Assembly (NCBI RefSeq): GCF_013002705.1
Contig: NZ_JABEND010000001.1
Location: 558,001-622,000, forward strand
Direction: 5' to 3'
Source of the DNA: Nakamurella aerolata
Lineage (GTDB): Bacteria; Actinomycetota; Actinomycetes; Mycobacteriales; Nakamurellaceae
Length of the DNA stretch: 64,000 nt
The translations under genes and the position numbers were made by a program. Shown in pieces: positions 17,692 through 26,974 of the stretch; positions within the stretch are counted from its first letter, which is position 1, and each line of letters starts with the position of its first letter. The notes beneath the pieces were generated by a model. That model did not search any database. It saw only the letters and a program-made list of their open reading frames with translations, and was not told the DNA's origin.

Positions 17692-19347
17692 ATGACTCTG
17701 CGCCCCGCCCGTTGCCGGAAGACCATGCTGATTGCTGCCGTTGTGGGAAGCGCGCTGGTGGTCGTCAACCCTGCCGCAGCCACGGCCACCGGCACCACGA
17801 CGGCCGGTGCCGCCACCGCCGGTGCCATCGCCCCTGCCACTGCCGCCGGTACCGGCCCGGCCATCCCGCTCGGCCCGGCCGGCACCCAGCAGTCCGAGCA
17901 GATCCGGCAGCTGACGCCTGGAGTGCAGCTCACCTCGATCGTCCGGGGGGCCGTCGACCCGGAAACCCGTTGGGTGGTCGAGGTCAACATCCCTGGCGGC
18001 GCCGGCTCGCCCGATCCGGACGCACCGGCCCGCGCCGTCCAGGACAAGGCCGCCGCCGATGCGGCCGTCACCACACTCGCCGCGGCCGGTCTGCCGGCGC
18101 GCAGCGATGCGGTGATTCAGCCGGCCACCGCGGACGTTCCGCGCTCCGTGCTGGGCTACCGGGTGCGCCTTGTACAGACCTACGCCGACCAGACCGCGGC
18201 TGTCACTGCGGCCAAACAGGTGTCGGCAACGGGACTGTCGGGGCGCGCCTGGTACTCGGGCTGGGACGGCGGTTCCGACGCCAAGGGCCGCTGGCGGATC
18301 AACGTTCTCACCATCGACCCTGCCAGCTTCACCGGTTCGCTGCGGGCCGGCTACGGCCCCGATCTGGAGCGGCGGGAGAAGGTCACCGAGCTCTCCGCCG
18401 GTGCCACCGCCGCGGTCAACGCCGGCTTCTTCGTCCTCGACCCGAAGGCGGGTGCCCCTGGCGATCCGGCCGGCGCCGGGGTGTACGGCGGCGTTGTCGA
18501 GTCCGAGCCGGTCGGCAACCGCCCGGTGCTGGTGCTGGCCGACGACGCCACCGGCACCGCGGTGCTCAGGCCGCGCTGGGACGCGACCGTCACCGTGCGC
18601 GGACGCAACCTGCGGCTGGACGGGCTCAACCGGGTGCCGGGACTGATCCGGAACTGCGGCGGTCTCGGGGATCTGCCGACGTCGGCGCCGGTGCACGACG
18701 CCACCTGCACCGACCCGGACGAGCTGGTGAAGTTCACCCCGGCCTTCGACGCCAGCACGCCGGCCGGGCCGGGCACCGAAGTGGTGGTGAACTCCGACGG
18801 CACCGTCGCGCAGGTGCGCGCCATCCGCGGCAGCGCGCTCGGCGCCGGGCAGTGGTCGGTGCAGGCCACCGGCAGCAGGATCGCCGAGCTCGGCACCGTG
18901 CGGGTCGGTCAGCAGTTGACCAGCAGGACCGACCTGATCGGACGGTTCGGCAAACCACTCGCCGGGCCCGGGGTCAGCGCCGTCAACGGCGGGCCCGTGC
19001 TGATCGACCGCGGCCGGGTGTCCATCACCCAGCGGGCCGACGGTTTCGTCCAGCCGGAGAACCCGTCGTTCGCCTACGGCTGGGTGCTGCAGCGCAACCC
19101 GCGAACCTTCGCGGGCGTCGACGCGGCCGGCCGCACGCTGCTGGTCACGGTGGACGGGCGGCAGCTGGGCGACCTCGGGTTGTCGATCCCGGAGACGGCG
19201 GCCGTCGCCAAGGCGCTCGGCATGGTGCAGGCGATCAACCTCGACGGTGGTGGTTCCACCGCCATGGCGGTGAACGGGGCGTTGGTCACCAGCCCGTCGG
19301 ACGCGGCGGGCGAACGCCCGGTGGGTGACGCGATCGTCATCGGCTGA
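17692..19347 (+). CDS. Secreted phosphodiester glycosidase (NAGPA-type) family protein
   Basis: A 551-residue exported protein. A signal peptide is clear (RKTMLIAAVVGSALVVV, then an Ala/Thr-rich mature start). The C-terminal two thirds carry the phosphodiester glycosidase domain, with motifs AAVNAGFFVLD, VSAVNGGPVLIDRG and AINLDGGGSTAMAVNG, as in mammalian N-acetylglucosamine-1-phosphodiester alpha-N-acetylglucosaminidase and bacterial wall-associated relatives. The region at about 130-210 looks like a SPOR-like repeat that may bind glycan. The likely role is removal of phosphodiester-linked sugars outside the cell; the substrate is unknown. The longer open frame upstream lacks a signal peptide and is rejected. 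Confidence 0.85.
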   Translation: MTLRPARCRKTMLIAAVVGSALVVVNPAAATATGTTTAGAATAGAIAPATAAGTGPAIPLGPAGTQQSEQIRQLTPGVQLTSIVRGAVDPETRWVVEVNIPGGAGSPDPDAPARAVQDKAAADAAVTTLAAAGLPARSDAVIQPATADVPRSVLGYRVRLVQTYADQTAAVTAAKQVSATGLSGRAWYSGWDGGSDAKGRWRINVLTIDPASFTGSLRAGYGPDLERREKVTELSAGATAAVNAGFFVLDPKAGAPGDPAGAGVYGGVVESEPVGNRPVLVLADDATGTAVLRPRWDATVTVRGRNLRLDGLNRVPGLIRNCGGLGDLPTSAPVHDATCTDPDELVKFTPAFDASTPAGPGTEVVVNSDGTVAQVRAIRGSALGAGQWSVQATGSRIAELGTVRVGQQLTSRTDLIGRFGKPLAGPGVSAVNGGPVLIDRGRVSITQRADGFVQPENPSFAYGWVLQRNPRTFAGVDAAGRTLLVTVDGRQLGDLGLSIPETAAVAKALGMVQAINLDGGGSTAMAVNGALVTSPSDAAGERPVGDAIVIG

Positions 19348-19350
19348 GCC

Positions 19351-19381
19351 ATCCCCCTGCCCCGCCCCGGGCCGTGGGGAT
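19351..19381. terminator. Possible bidirectional hairpin between convergent genes
   Basis: ATCCCC and GGGGAT form a 6-bp stem around a GC-rich loop in the 33-bp gap between the convergent glycosidase and ftsY. There is no T-tract, so the assignment as terminator is weak. Confidence 0.25.
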
Positions 19382-21039
19382 CAGCCGAGCAGCGCGTCGA
19401 CGAAGGCCTCGGCCTCGAAGGGCGCAAGGTCGTCCTGGCCCTCACCGAGGCCGACCAGCTTGACCGGAACTCCCAGAGCACGTTGCACCGCAACAACAAT
19501 GCCGCCCTTGGCGGTGCCGTCGAGTTTGGTCAGCACGATGCCGGTGATGTCGACGACGTCGGCGAACACCCTGGCCTGCACCAGTCCGTTCTGACCGGTG
19601 GTGGCGTCCAGTACCAGCAGCACCTCGTCGACCTTCGCCTGCTTTTCCACCACGCGCTTGACCTTGCCGAGCTCGTCCATCAGCCCGGTCTTGGTGTGCA
19701 GCCGGCCGGCGGTGTCGATGAGCACCGCATCGGCACCCTCGTCGATGCCGCGCTTGACGGCGTCGAACGCCACCGACGCCGGGTCGGTGCCCTCGGCCGA
19801 GCGCACCACGGTGGCCCCGGCGCGGGCGCCCCAGGTCTGCAGCTGGTCGGCGGCCGCGGCCCTGAAGGTGTCGGCGGCGCCGAGCACGACGCTGCGGTCG
19901 CTGCCCACCAGCACCCTCGCCAGCTTTCCGGTGGTGGTGGTCTTGCCGGTGCCGTTCACTCCGACCACCAGCACCACCGAAGGACGACCGTCGTGCGGCA
20001 ACGCCCGGACGCTGCGGTCCATGGTGGGGTCGACCGCCTCCACCAGCACCCGGCGCAGCAGGGCCTTGGCCTCGGCCGGTGAGTTGATCCCGTGCGCCGC
20101 CACCTCGGTGCGCAGTTTCTCGGCGATCTCGGTGGCGGCCTGGCTGCCCAGATCGGCCAGCAGCAGGGTGTCCTCGACGTCGGTCCACGAGTCTTCGTCC
20201 ATGGTGCCGGCACCGAGCAGGCCGAGCATGGAGCGGCCGAAAGCGTTCTGCGAACGCGACAATCGGCCGCGCAGCCGGTTCAGCCGGCCGTCGGCCGAGG
20301 CAATCTCCGCCGCCTCAGCGGTGTCGGCGGAAGTAGCAGGCGCCGCCGGGGGTGCCGCCGGCGCGGCAGTGTCGGCGGTGTCGGCAGCGTCGGCAGTGTC
20401 GGCAGTGTCGGGCGCTACCGGCGGAACCGTGCCGGACGGCGCCGGCGCAGTCGTGTCCGGGGTGGCTGCCGGGGGCGCGGTTTCCACTGGCGGCGCACTG
20501 TCGACGGCCGGGGCGGTGCTCGGCCGGCCGGCATCGGCGGGTTGAGCGGGCCCGGCCTCGACGGGTTCAGCGGGCCCAGCTGGTTCAGCGGGCCCAGCCG
20601 GTTCAGTTGGCCCAGTTGGTTCAGCGGGCGCCGCGGGCTCAGTCGGTCCAGCGGGTTCAGTGGGCCCAGTCGGCCCAGCGGGCTCGGCGGGCACAGTCGG
20701 CTCAGCAGGCCCGGTGGGCGCAGTCGGCTTGGGCGTCACCGGCGGCGCGGTGTCCACCGGTTCCGGTTGCCTGGCCGGCGGGCGGTCCAGCAGTGCCGAA
20801 CCGGCGCCGGAAGCCGCAGAGCCACTGGAACCGCTGTCGGTGCCGCTGGAGAACGAGATCGAGCCGCCGGCCTTGTAGCCACCTCGCACGCCCGGGTCCG
20901 GCGGTGCCGCCTTCGTCCCGGCCGCGGGTGAGCTGTCGGTCAGCGAGACGCGGCGGCGCTTCGACAGCACGAGGCCGACCACGAACAGCGCGATCAGCAC
21001 CAGCACGACAACGATCAGAATCCAGATCCAGTTAGGCAC
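19381..21039 (-). CDS. ftsY: Signal recognition particle receptor FtsY
   Basis: The membrane receptor for the Ffh-ribosome complex. The 552-residue protein has an N-terminal transmembrane anchor (ILIVVVLVLIALFVVGLVL), a linker of about 200 residues made of Ala/Pro/Glu/Gly/Thr repeats, and the NG domain from about residue 255: P-loop VVGVNGTGKTTTTGKLA, DTFRAAAADQL, DTAGRLHTK, LTKLDGTAKGG. The integral anchor is common in actinobacteria and differs from the amphipathic A domain of E. coli. The start is GTG. Confidence 0.95.
   Translation of the reverse strand: MPNWIWILIVVVLVLIALFVVGLVLSKRRRVSLTDSSPAAGTKAAPPDPGVRGGYKAGGSISFSSGTDSGSSGSAASGAGSALLDRPPARQPEPVDTAPPVTPKPTAPTGPAEPTVPAEPAGPTGPTEPAGPTEPAAPAEPTGPTEPAGPAEPAGPAEPVEAGPAQPADAGRPSTAPAVDSAPPVETAPPAATPDTTAPAPSGTVPPVAPDTADTADAADTADTAAPAAPPAAPATSADTAEAAEIASADGRLNRLRGRLSRSQNAFGRSMLGLLGAGTMDEDSWTDVEDTLLLADLGSQAATEIAEKLRTEVAAHGINSPAEAKALLRRVLVEAVDPTMDRSVRALPHDGRPSVVLVVGVNGTGKTTTTGKLARVLVGSDRSVVLGAADTFRAAAADQLQTWGARAGATVVRSAEGTDPASVAFDAVKRGIDEGADAVLIDTAGRLHTKTGLMDELGKVKRVVEKQAKVDEVLLVLDATTGQNGLVQARVFADVVDITGIVLTKLDGTAKGGIVVAVQRALGVPVKLVGLGEGQDDLAPFEAEAFVDALLG
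20535..20735. repeat. Degenerate 9-bp minisatellite in the ftsY linker
   Basis: Roughly twenty imperfect 9-bp units of the form GGCCCAGYN (plus strand) encode alternating GPAEP/GPTEP tripeptide motifs in the FtsY linker. All copies keep frame, so the linker length could vary without loss of the NG domain. Confidence 0.6.
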
Positions 21040-21130
21040 GGCCCCATCCTTACAGACCTTCGGCGGTGGCTACCGGCGCAATCAACACGCGCGGCCGCCC
21101 GATGTCGGGGCTCGGCCGTACCGTGCGCGG

Positions 21131-21661
21131 ATGACCGAAATGACGACGCAGCCGCCGACGCGGGACCGCCCCTCGATGCCAGCCGGGTACGGCCTGCCGG
21201 AAGACACCGCCGGTCTGCTCGATTGGGCACAGGTGCGCGAACGGCTGGTCGCATCCAAGAGCTACTGGCTGGCGACGGTCCGGCCGGACGGCCGTCCGCA
21301 CGTGGTGCCGCGCTGGGGCGTCTGGCTCGACGACCGCTTCTATTACGACGGATCGCCGGCAACGGTGCATGTCCGCAACCTGCGCAGCAACCCGGCCTGC
21401 CACCTCAACCTGGAGGACGGCACCGAGGCCGTGCTGATCGAGGGCACCAGCATCGCCACCAGGGCCGATGCCGATGGTCTCGGCGCCAGACTGGCCGCGG
21501 CATTCGGCAAGTACCACCGCGACGGGTATCGGCCGGAACCGGGCGCGTGGGCCGGTACCGACGGTGGTGGTCTGCGGGTGTTCCAGCCCGCGGGCGCCTT
21601 GGCCTGGTTCGATTTTCCCAAGGACGCCACCAGGTTCTCCTTCGCCGGGCACCGGCGCTGA
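21131..21661 (+). CDS. Pyridoxamine 5'-phosphate oxidase-family protein
   Basis: A 176-residue split-barrel protein. The strand pair YWLATVRPDGRPHVVPRWGV and DDRFYYDGSPATVHVRNLRS is the FMN/F420-binding core found in actinobacterial PPOX-like proteins; the later WFDFPKDATRF closes the barrel. It is 176 residues, normal for the family. It stands alone between ftsY (divergent) and glnE (convergent). Substrate and cofactor are not determinable. It belongs to a different subgroup from the PPOX protein at 3.7 kb. Confidence 0.8.
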   Translation: MTEMTTQPPTRDRPSMPAGYGLPEDTAGLLDWAQVRERLVASKSYWLATVRPDGRPHVVPRWGVWLDDRFYYDGSPATVHVRNLRSNPACHLNLEDGTEAVLIEGTSIATRADADGLGARLAAAFGKYHRDGYRPEPGAWAGTDGGGLRVFQPAGALAWFDFPKDATRFSFAGHRR

Positions 21662-21683
21662 CCCGGCTTTGCTGCTGCCGACG

Positions 21684-24600
21684 TCAGCGTCCTTCGAAGA
21701 GCCGGTCGACCACGCGGCGCGCCCGTCTGGCCACCCGCCGGTAGCGGTCGACGAACTCCCCCGGCTCGGTACCGGCCGGATGGCCGAGTATCTGCACAAG
21801 GGCGGCCAGCACCCGACCCTGCCGGGGTATCTGGTCGTCCGGCTTGCCCTTCACCAGCATCAGGCCGTTCCGGGTGCGGCTGGCCAGCTCCCAGGCGGTG
21901 CGGAGCCGTTCGGCATCCGCCGGGGTCAGCAATTCGGCGTCAACCGCGCCGGCCAGTGCGGCGAGGGTGCCGGTGGTGCGCAGCTGCGGGACCCGGCCGG
22001 CATGCTGCAGCTGCAACAACTGCACGGTCCACTCCACGTCGGACAGCCCGCCGCGGCCCAGCTTGGTGTGGGTGGTCGGGTCGGCGCCCTTGGGCAGCCG
22101 TTCGGCGTCCACCCTGGCCTTGATGCGGCGGATCTCGACAACGTCCGCCGCCGGCAAACCTGTTGCCGGGTACCGGAATTCATCGGCCGCCGCGATGAAC
22201 TCGGCACCGAGCTCAGCATCGCCGGCGATCGGCCGCGCGCGCAGCAGCGCCTGCCGCTCCCAGGGGGCGGCGTAGTTCGCCCAGTAGCTGGAGAACGACG
22301 CCATGGTGCGGACCAGCGGGCCGTTCCGGCCCTCGGGGCGCAGGTCGGCATCAAGGGCCAGCGCCGGGTCGGGGCTCGGCGCCGCGAGCAGCCGGCCGGC
22401 CAGGTCGGCGACCTGACTACAGGCCCGCAGCACCGGATCGGGGTCGTCAACATCGGGGTCGACGGCGGCCACGTACATCACATCGGCGTCGGAGCCGTAG
22501 CCGAGTTCACCGCCGCCCAGCCGACCCATGCCGATGACGGCGAGCCGCCCCCGGATCGGACCGCCGCGCTCGGCGCTGACCTGGGCCCACGCGGCATCGA
22601 CCGCGGCCTGCACGGTGGCCTCCGCGACGGACGTCAGCGCAGCGGCGATCTGGTGCACGTCCAGCATGCCAAGCACATCGGCGCTGGCCAGCCGCAGCAG
22701 CTCGTGCCGCCGTGCCGATCGCGCCGCGGCGACGGCAGCCTGGGCCGGCTTGTTGCTGCCGGCCGCCTGCGCTGCCCGGCCGGCCCTGGCCGACAGTGCG
22801 GCGGCGACCGTCTCCGGATCGGATTCGACGAGGGCATCGTCGTCGAGCAGCCGCAGCACCTCCGGCGCTCTCGGCAACAACTCGGCAACCAACTTCGACA
22901 CCGACAGCAGCTCGGCAAGGCGCAGCGCGACGGTGCCCTCGTCCCGCAGCAACCTGAGATACCAAGGAGTCTCGGCCAGCGCGTCGGACACCTGGCGATA
23001 TGCCAGCAGGCCGGCATCGGGGTCGGGGCCGCGGGAGAACACGTCGAGCAGCACCGGCAGCAACGCCCGCCGAATAGCGGCGCGGCGGCTGACCCCGCTG
23101 GTCAGGGCCTGCAGGTGGCGCAGCGCGTTCTGGGCGGAGAAGCCGAGCGCCGACAGCCGCTCGGCGGCGGCCTCCGGGCTGAGCCTGGCCTCGTCCACTG
23201 CCGGAGCTGCCGCTGATGCCCCGACCGCGACGACGGCGTTCAGCAAAGGTCGATAGAACAACTTTTCATGCAACCGCCTGACGGTGCTGGCGTGCCGGCG
23301 CCGTTCTGCGACGAAAACGTCTGCGGCGCTTTCGGTTCCGGTGGCAAGGTAGCCGTCCGCCCTTGCCAGCCATTCGCTGTCGGCGTCGTTGTCCGGCAAC
23401 AGATGGGTGCGGCGCAGCCGCTGCAGCTGCAGTCGATGTTCGGCGCGGCGCAGGAACACGTAGGCGTCGGCCAGGTCGGCACCGTCCTGCCGGCCGATGT
23501 AGCCACCGCGAATCAAGCGGTCGATGGCCGACAGGGTGCCGCCGACCCGCAGCTCGACGTCGGTGCGGCCGTGCACCAGTTGCAACAGCTGCACCGCGAA
23601 TTCGACGTCGCGCAGTCCGCCGGCACCGAGCTTGAGTTCGCGGTCCCGATCGGCGGCCGGGATGTTGTCCTCGACCCGCCGCCGCATCGCCTGCACGTCG
23701 TCGACGAAGGATTCCCGGCCCGCCGCCGACCACACGCCCGGGCGGACGATCTCAAGGAACTCGCGGCCAAGGCGGGCGTCGCCGGCTGCCGGGCGGGCCT
23801 TCAGCAGTGCCTGGAACTCCCAGGTGGCCGCCCACCGTTGGTAGTAGGCGCGCAGGCTGTCCGGGGTGCGCACCAACGCTCCGGCCGCGCCCTCCGGACG
23901 CAGGTTGGCGTCGACCTCCCAGGCCACCTGCCCGCAGATCCGCATGGTTCCGGCTGCCAAAGCCGTTGCGCTGCGCAGCATCCGGCTATCGTCCCGCTGG
24001 CCCGCGTCGGCCGCTGACGCCGGTGGGCGGTCGGGATGATCGGCCACAAAGATCACGTCAACGTCGGAGAGGTAGTTCAGTTCGCGGGCGCCGGTCTTCC
24101 CCATCGCGATCACCGCGAGCCGGCAGTCCGCCTGGCCGGGGCCGAGTTCGGCGGCGGTCACCGCGAGCGCCGCCTGCAGCAGGGCGTCGGCGAGCGCCGT
24201 CAGCGCGCGGCTGACCGCCGACAGACCGGGTTCGGGCAGGCTGTCGTCCACCCCCGGCGCCAGGTCGTACCCGGCGATCATCAGCAGCCGGTCCCGATAG
24301 GCCACCCGCAGCGCTGCCACCGCGGCCCCGCCGGTCAGCGCCGGACCGTGTTGACCCGGCCGCAGTTGCACTGCACCGCACAGGCTTTCGGAGATCTCGG
24401 CGGTGCGCAGCAGACCGGGCCCCGAAGGATCCGCCAGCAGCAGACGCCAGCTTGCCGGGTGCTGCACCAGGTGTTGCGCCAGCACGGTCGAGTCGCCCAG
24501 CACCCCGACCAGCCTGGCGCGCAGCACGGGATTGTGCACCAGCTCCCGGCGCAGCTCGTCGGCGCCGCCGCCGGCCGGCCGTTCCTCGGCATCAGCAGAG

Positions 24601-24812
24601 TCGTTGCGCCGCAGCGTTTCCAGCAGTTCGGCCAGCGATGTCAGCGCCAGCTCGGGTCGGCCCGCCCTGGCGAGCGCGGCCAGCACCGGTCGGGCTTGTT
24701 CCAGCGCGTAGCCGTCGGCGTCGACCAGTCCGGCACTGCGCAGCTGTTGGTAGGTTTCTGCGGTGTCGGGCAGCCCGTAGCGCACCGCGGCGCGGCTGAC
24801 CGGCCTGCTCAC
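21684..24812 (-). CDS. glnE: Bifunctional glutamine synthetase adenylyltransferase/deadenylase
   Basis: This enzyme adenylylates glutamine synthetase in nitrogen excess and reverses it in limitation. The 1042-residue protein has two nucleotidyltransferase domains: the N-terminal deadenylase motif GKTGARELNYLSDVDVIFV and the C-terminal adenylyltransferase motif GMGRLGGGELGYGSDADVMY, each followed by a helical GlnD-like regulatory region. The start is the GTG at 24812 with GGAGG 8 bases upstream, which places it 22 bases after the GATase stop. The frame continues upstream only as overlap of that gene. Together with amt-glnB-glnD it completes the PII/GlnE control set. Confidence 0.95.
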   Translation of the reverse strand: MSRPVSRAAVRYGLPDTAETYQQLRSAGLVDADGYALEQARPVLAALARAGRPELALTSLAELLETLRRNDSADAEERPAGGGADELRRELVHNPVLRARLVGVLGDSTVLAQHLVQHPASWRLLLADPSGPGLLRTAEISESLCGAVQLRPGQHGPALTGGAAVAALRVAYRDRLLMIAGYDLAPGVDDSLPEPGLSAVSRALTALADALLQAALAVTAAELGPGQADCRLAVIAMGKTGARELNYLSDVDVIFVADHPDRPPASAADAGQRDDSRMLRSATALAAGTMRICGQVAWEVDANLRPEGAAGALVRTPDSLRAYYQRWAATWEFQALLKARPAAGDARLGREFLEIVRPGVWSAAGRESFVDDVQAMRRRVEDNIPAADRDRELKLGAGGLRDVEFAVQLLQLVHGRTDVELRVGGTLSAIDRLIRGGYIGRQDGADLADAYVFLRRAEHRLQLQRLRRTHLLPDNDADSEWLARADGYLATGTESAADVFVAERRRHASTVRRLHEKLFYRPLLNAVVAVGASAAAPAVDEARLSPEAAAERLSALGFSAQNALRHLQALTSGVSRRAAIRRALLPVLLDVFSRGPDPDAGLLAYRQVSDALAETPWYLRLLRDEGTVALRLAELLSVSKLVAELLPRAPEVLRLLDDDALVESDPETVAAALSARAGRAAQAAGSNKPAQAAVAAARSARRHELLRLASADVLGMLDVHQIAAALTSVAEATVQAAVDAAWAQVSAERGGPIRGRLAVIGMGRLGGGELGYGSDADVMYVAAVDPDVDDPDPVLRACSQVADLAGRLLAAPSPDPALALDADLRPEGRNGPLVRTMASFSSYWANYAAPWERQALLRARPIAGDAELGAEFIAAADEFRYPATGLPAADVVEIRRIKARVDAERLPKGADPTTHTKLGRGGLSDVEWTVQLLQLQHAGRVPQLRTTGTLAALAGAVDAELLTPADAERLRTAWELASRTRNGLMLVKGKPDDQIPRQGRVLAALVQILGHPAGTEPGEFVDRYRRVARRARRVVDRLFEGR

Positions 24813-24834
24813 CGCTCGTCCCTCCGGCGCCGGC

Positions 24835-25620
24835 TCATGGCGCCAGCGGCAGATCCAGACGACGGCCGCCGGGGTGGTCGCGGTGCTGCTCGGCCAGAGA
24901 AACGAACCGTGCCGCGAAGGCGCGCCACACCTGGTCCATGGCGGACTCGGCCTCGTCGAGTTCGCTGCCGAGCCGGATCGGCAGCGCGGTGGCCTGTTTG
25001 CCCTTAGCCCAGTCCCGCACCCGCGCCGCGGACGTCTCGATGTGGAACTGAACGCCCCAGGCGGCGGGCCCGACCCGAAACGCCTGGTGCGGGTATCCAC
25101 CCGGATAGCCGTTGCTGGCCAACAACACCGCGCCGGGCGGCAGTTCGGCGACGGTGTCGTCGTGGCACTGCATCACGTCCGGTGTCAGCGGCAGCTCGGC
25201 GAACAGCGGATCGGCGGCCGCGGCGTCCCGGCGGGCGATCAGGAAGGCGCCGATCTCGGGGCCGCGATCGCCCTTGGTCACCCGGCCGCCGGTGGCGCTG
25301 GCCAACAGCTGGCTGCCGAGGCAGACCCCGAGCGTCGGCAGGCCGGACTCGGCAGTGCCGGCCAGCAGTTTCTTGGTGGCGGTGAGCCAGCTGACGCCGG
25401 CGTCGTCGTCTGCGCCCATGGCACCGCCGAGGCTGATCACCGCGTCGTGCCCGGACGTGTCGTCGGGCAGCTGGTCGCCGGCGAACAGTCGCCGCACGTC
25501 GAGGTCGGCGCCGGCGGCGGTGAGCCAGTCGCCGAGGTGCTCAGGCGGATTTTCGCTGTCGTGTTGCAGCACAAGGATTTTGGCCGGTTTCGGCCGCCGG
25601 TCCGGCGGTGTCGCTGTCAT
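24835..25620 (-). CDS. Class I glutamine amidotransferase-like protein
   Basis: A 261-residue GATase1 domain. The nucleophile elbow is GVCLGSQLLA (Cys near residue 100) and the His-Glu pair appears in WGVQFHIETS. Such stand-alone domains include GMP-synthase-like enzymes, gamma-glutamyl amine hydrolases and amidases for small gamma-glutamyl compounds. It overlaps the exonuclease III stop as ATGA and is followed closely by glnE, so it sits in a five-gene minus-strand block. A link to nitrogen metabolism is suggested only by position. Confidence 0.85.
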   Translation of the reverse strand: MTATPPDRRPKPAKILVLQHDSENPPEHLGDWLTAAGADLDVRRLFAGDQLPDDTSGHDAVISLGGAMGADDDAGVSWLTATKKLLAGTAESGLPTLGVCLGSQLLASATGGRVTKGDRGPEIGAFLIARRDAAAADPLFAELPLTPDVMQCHDDTVAELPPGAVLLASNGYPGGYPHQAFRVGPAAWGVQFHIETSAARVRDWAKGKQATALPIRLGSELDEAESAMDQVWRAFAARFVSLAEQHRDHPGGRRLDLPLAP

Positions 25621-26435
25621 CTTGCGTTCCCGGTGGGTGGGGCGGTGTCCAGCAGGTCGAGCAGCACCGGCGCATGGTCGGAGGCGCCCTTGCCCTTGCG
25701 CTCGTCACGGTCGATGCTTGCGCCGCTGACCCGGTCGCGGACGGCGTCGCTGCACAGCATGAAGTCGATGCGCATGCCGCGGTTTTTCTGGAATCGAAGC
25801 TGTTGATAGTCCCAGTAGGTAAAGGTTTTCGGGGCCCTGGTGAAGGCTCGAACCGGATCGGACAGGCCGGCGTCCAGCAGACCTTGGAAGGCGGCGCGCT
25901 CCGGCGGCGAGGTGTGGGTCTTGTCCGCGTAGTACTCCACCGACCACACATCGGCGTCGGTCGGGGCGATGTTGTAGTCGCCGGCCAGCACCAGCGCGGC
26001 GTCCAGGTCGGCCGCGAGTTGCCCTGACACCTGCTCGCCCAATGCCTTCAGCCAGGCCAGCTTGTAGTCGAAGTGCGGATGCCCCTGCTCCCGGCCGTTC
26101 GGCACGTACAGGCTCCACACTCGGATACCACCGGCCAGCGCCGACACCGCCCTGGCCTCGACCACCGCTGGGTCGCCGTATCCGGGCTGGCCGGGAAAAC
26201 CACGCTGCACGTCGTCGAGGCCGACCCGCGACAGCACCGCGACACCGTTCCAGTGGTTCAACCCGTGGTGCGCCACCTGGTAGCCGAGCTCTTCGAACGG
26301 CTGCACCGGGAACGCGGCGTCGGCCAGTTTGGTCTCTTGGACAGCGAGCACGTCGACCTCGCTGCGGCGCATGAACTCCAGCACCCGATCCATCCGGGCC
26401 CTGAGCGAGTTAACGTTCCAGGTGGCCAGTCGCAT
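25617..26435 (-). CDS. xthA: Exodeoxyribonuclease III / AP endonuclease
   Basis: A 272-residue metal-dependent DNA-repair nuclease that cuts at abasic sites and trims 3' ends. The conserved blocks are intact: MRLATWNVNSLRAR (Asn), LAVQETKLAD (Glu), YVPNGRE, LAGDYNIAPTDADVW (Asp and Asn), FTYWDYQ, RIDFMLCS (Asp) and the final SDHAPVLLDL (Asp-His). The start ATG shares one base with the stop of the upstream small protein (TGATG), so translation is coupled. Its position next to the DnaE2/ImuB cluster is consistent with repair but no LexA box is seen here. Confidence 0.93.
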   Translation of the reverse strand: MRLATWNVNSLRARMDRVLEFMRRSEVDVLAVQETKLADAAFPVQPFEELGYQVAHHGLNHWNGVAVLSRVGLDDVQRGFPGQPGYGDPAVVEARAVSALAGGIRVWSLYVPNGREQGHPHFDYKLAWLKALGEQVSGQLAADLDAALVLAGDYNIAPTDADVWSVEYYADKTHTSPPERAAFQGLLDAGLSDPVRAFTRAPKTFTYWDYQQLRFQKNRGMRIDFMLCSDAVRDRVSGASIDRDERKGKGASDHAPVLLDLLDTAPPTGNAR

Positions 26436-26956
26436 CAGCCCACCACCGGGCCGGTGGCCGGGGCCGCGACGAAGAACGGCAGCGACCATTCCGGTTTGGA
26501 ATCACCGTCGATGCGCACCCGCCAGGTCAGCACCTGCCCGGCCGGCAGCGGCAGACCATTGTTGAAGTGCAGCACCACCTGGCTGCGCGCCGGCATGGCC
26601 CGCCGCGGAACCCCGGCGCCGGGAAAGCTCGGCTCCTCCACCTGCAGGTTCTGCCCGAACCGCATGGACCCGCCGCCGGGTACCGCACCTGCCGGCCCGG
26701 TGACGGTGCTGCTCATCGCCGCCGGCGCGCCGGCGGCGTCCTCCAGCACCAACTCGAAGGCGTACTGCTCGTTGAACACCTGGGCGGGGAACGACATCGA
26801 GACCACCACCGCGAACGGTGCGGTGGCACCGGTGTTGTGGTCGCGGGCCAGCACCTGCAGGCCGCCGCCGATCATCTGCAGCTTGCCGAGCTGGTCGGAC
26901 ACCGCGTAGTCGGCCAGCATCATGGTGACCACCGCGGACTGCTGCACCTCGCTCAT
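26435..26956 (-). CDS. DUF6941-like protein of unknown function
   Basis: A 173-residue soluble protein with the opening pattern MLADYAVSDQLGKLQMIGGG, which I associate with the DUF6941 family; this identification is from memory. Beta-rich sequence follows, with a hydrophobic FAVVVSMSFPAQVFNEQY strand and a Gly/Pro-rich middle. No catalytic motif or signal peptide is seen. It lies 18 bases downstream of dnaE2 on the same strand and is coupled to xthA, so it is probably co-transcribed with both. Confidence 0.6.
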   Translation of the reverse strand: MSEVQQSAVVTMMLADYAVSDQLGKLQMIGGGLQVLARDHNTGATAPFAVVVSMSFPAQVFNEQYAFELVLEDAAGAPAAMSSTVTGPAGAVPGGGSMRFGQNLQVEEPSFPGAGVPRRAMPARSQVVLHFNNGLPLPAGQVLTWRVRIDGDSKPEWSLPFFVAAPATGPVVG

Positions 26957-26974
26957 GCCTCGATCCTGCCAGGT

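Noticed and set aside
20340-20420. GTCGGCGGT-type repeats as a separate DNA element
   Set aside because: They are in frame in the ftsY linker and encode the DTADTADAAD repeat, so coding explains them.
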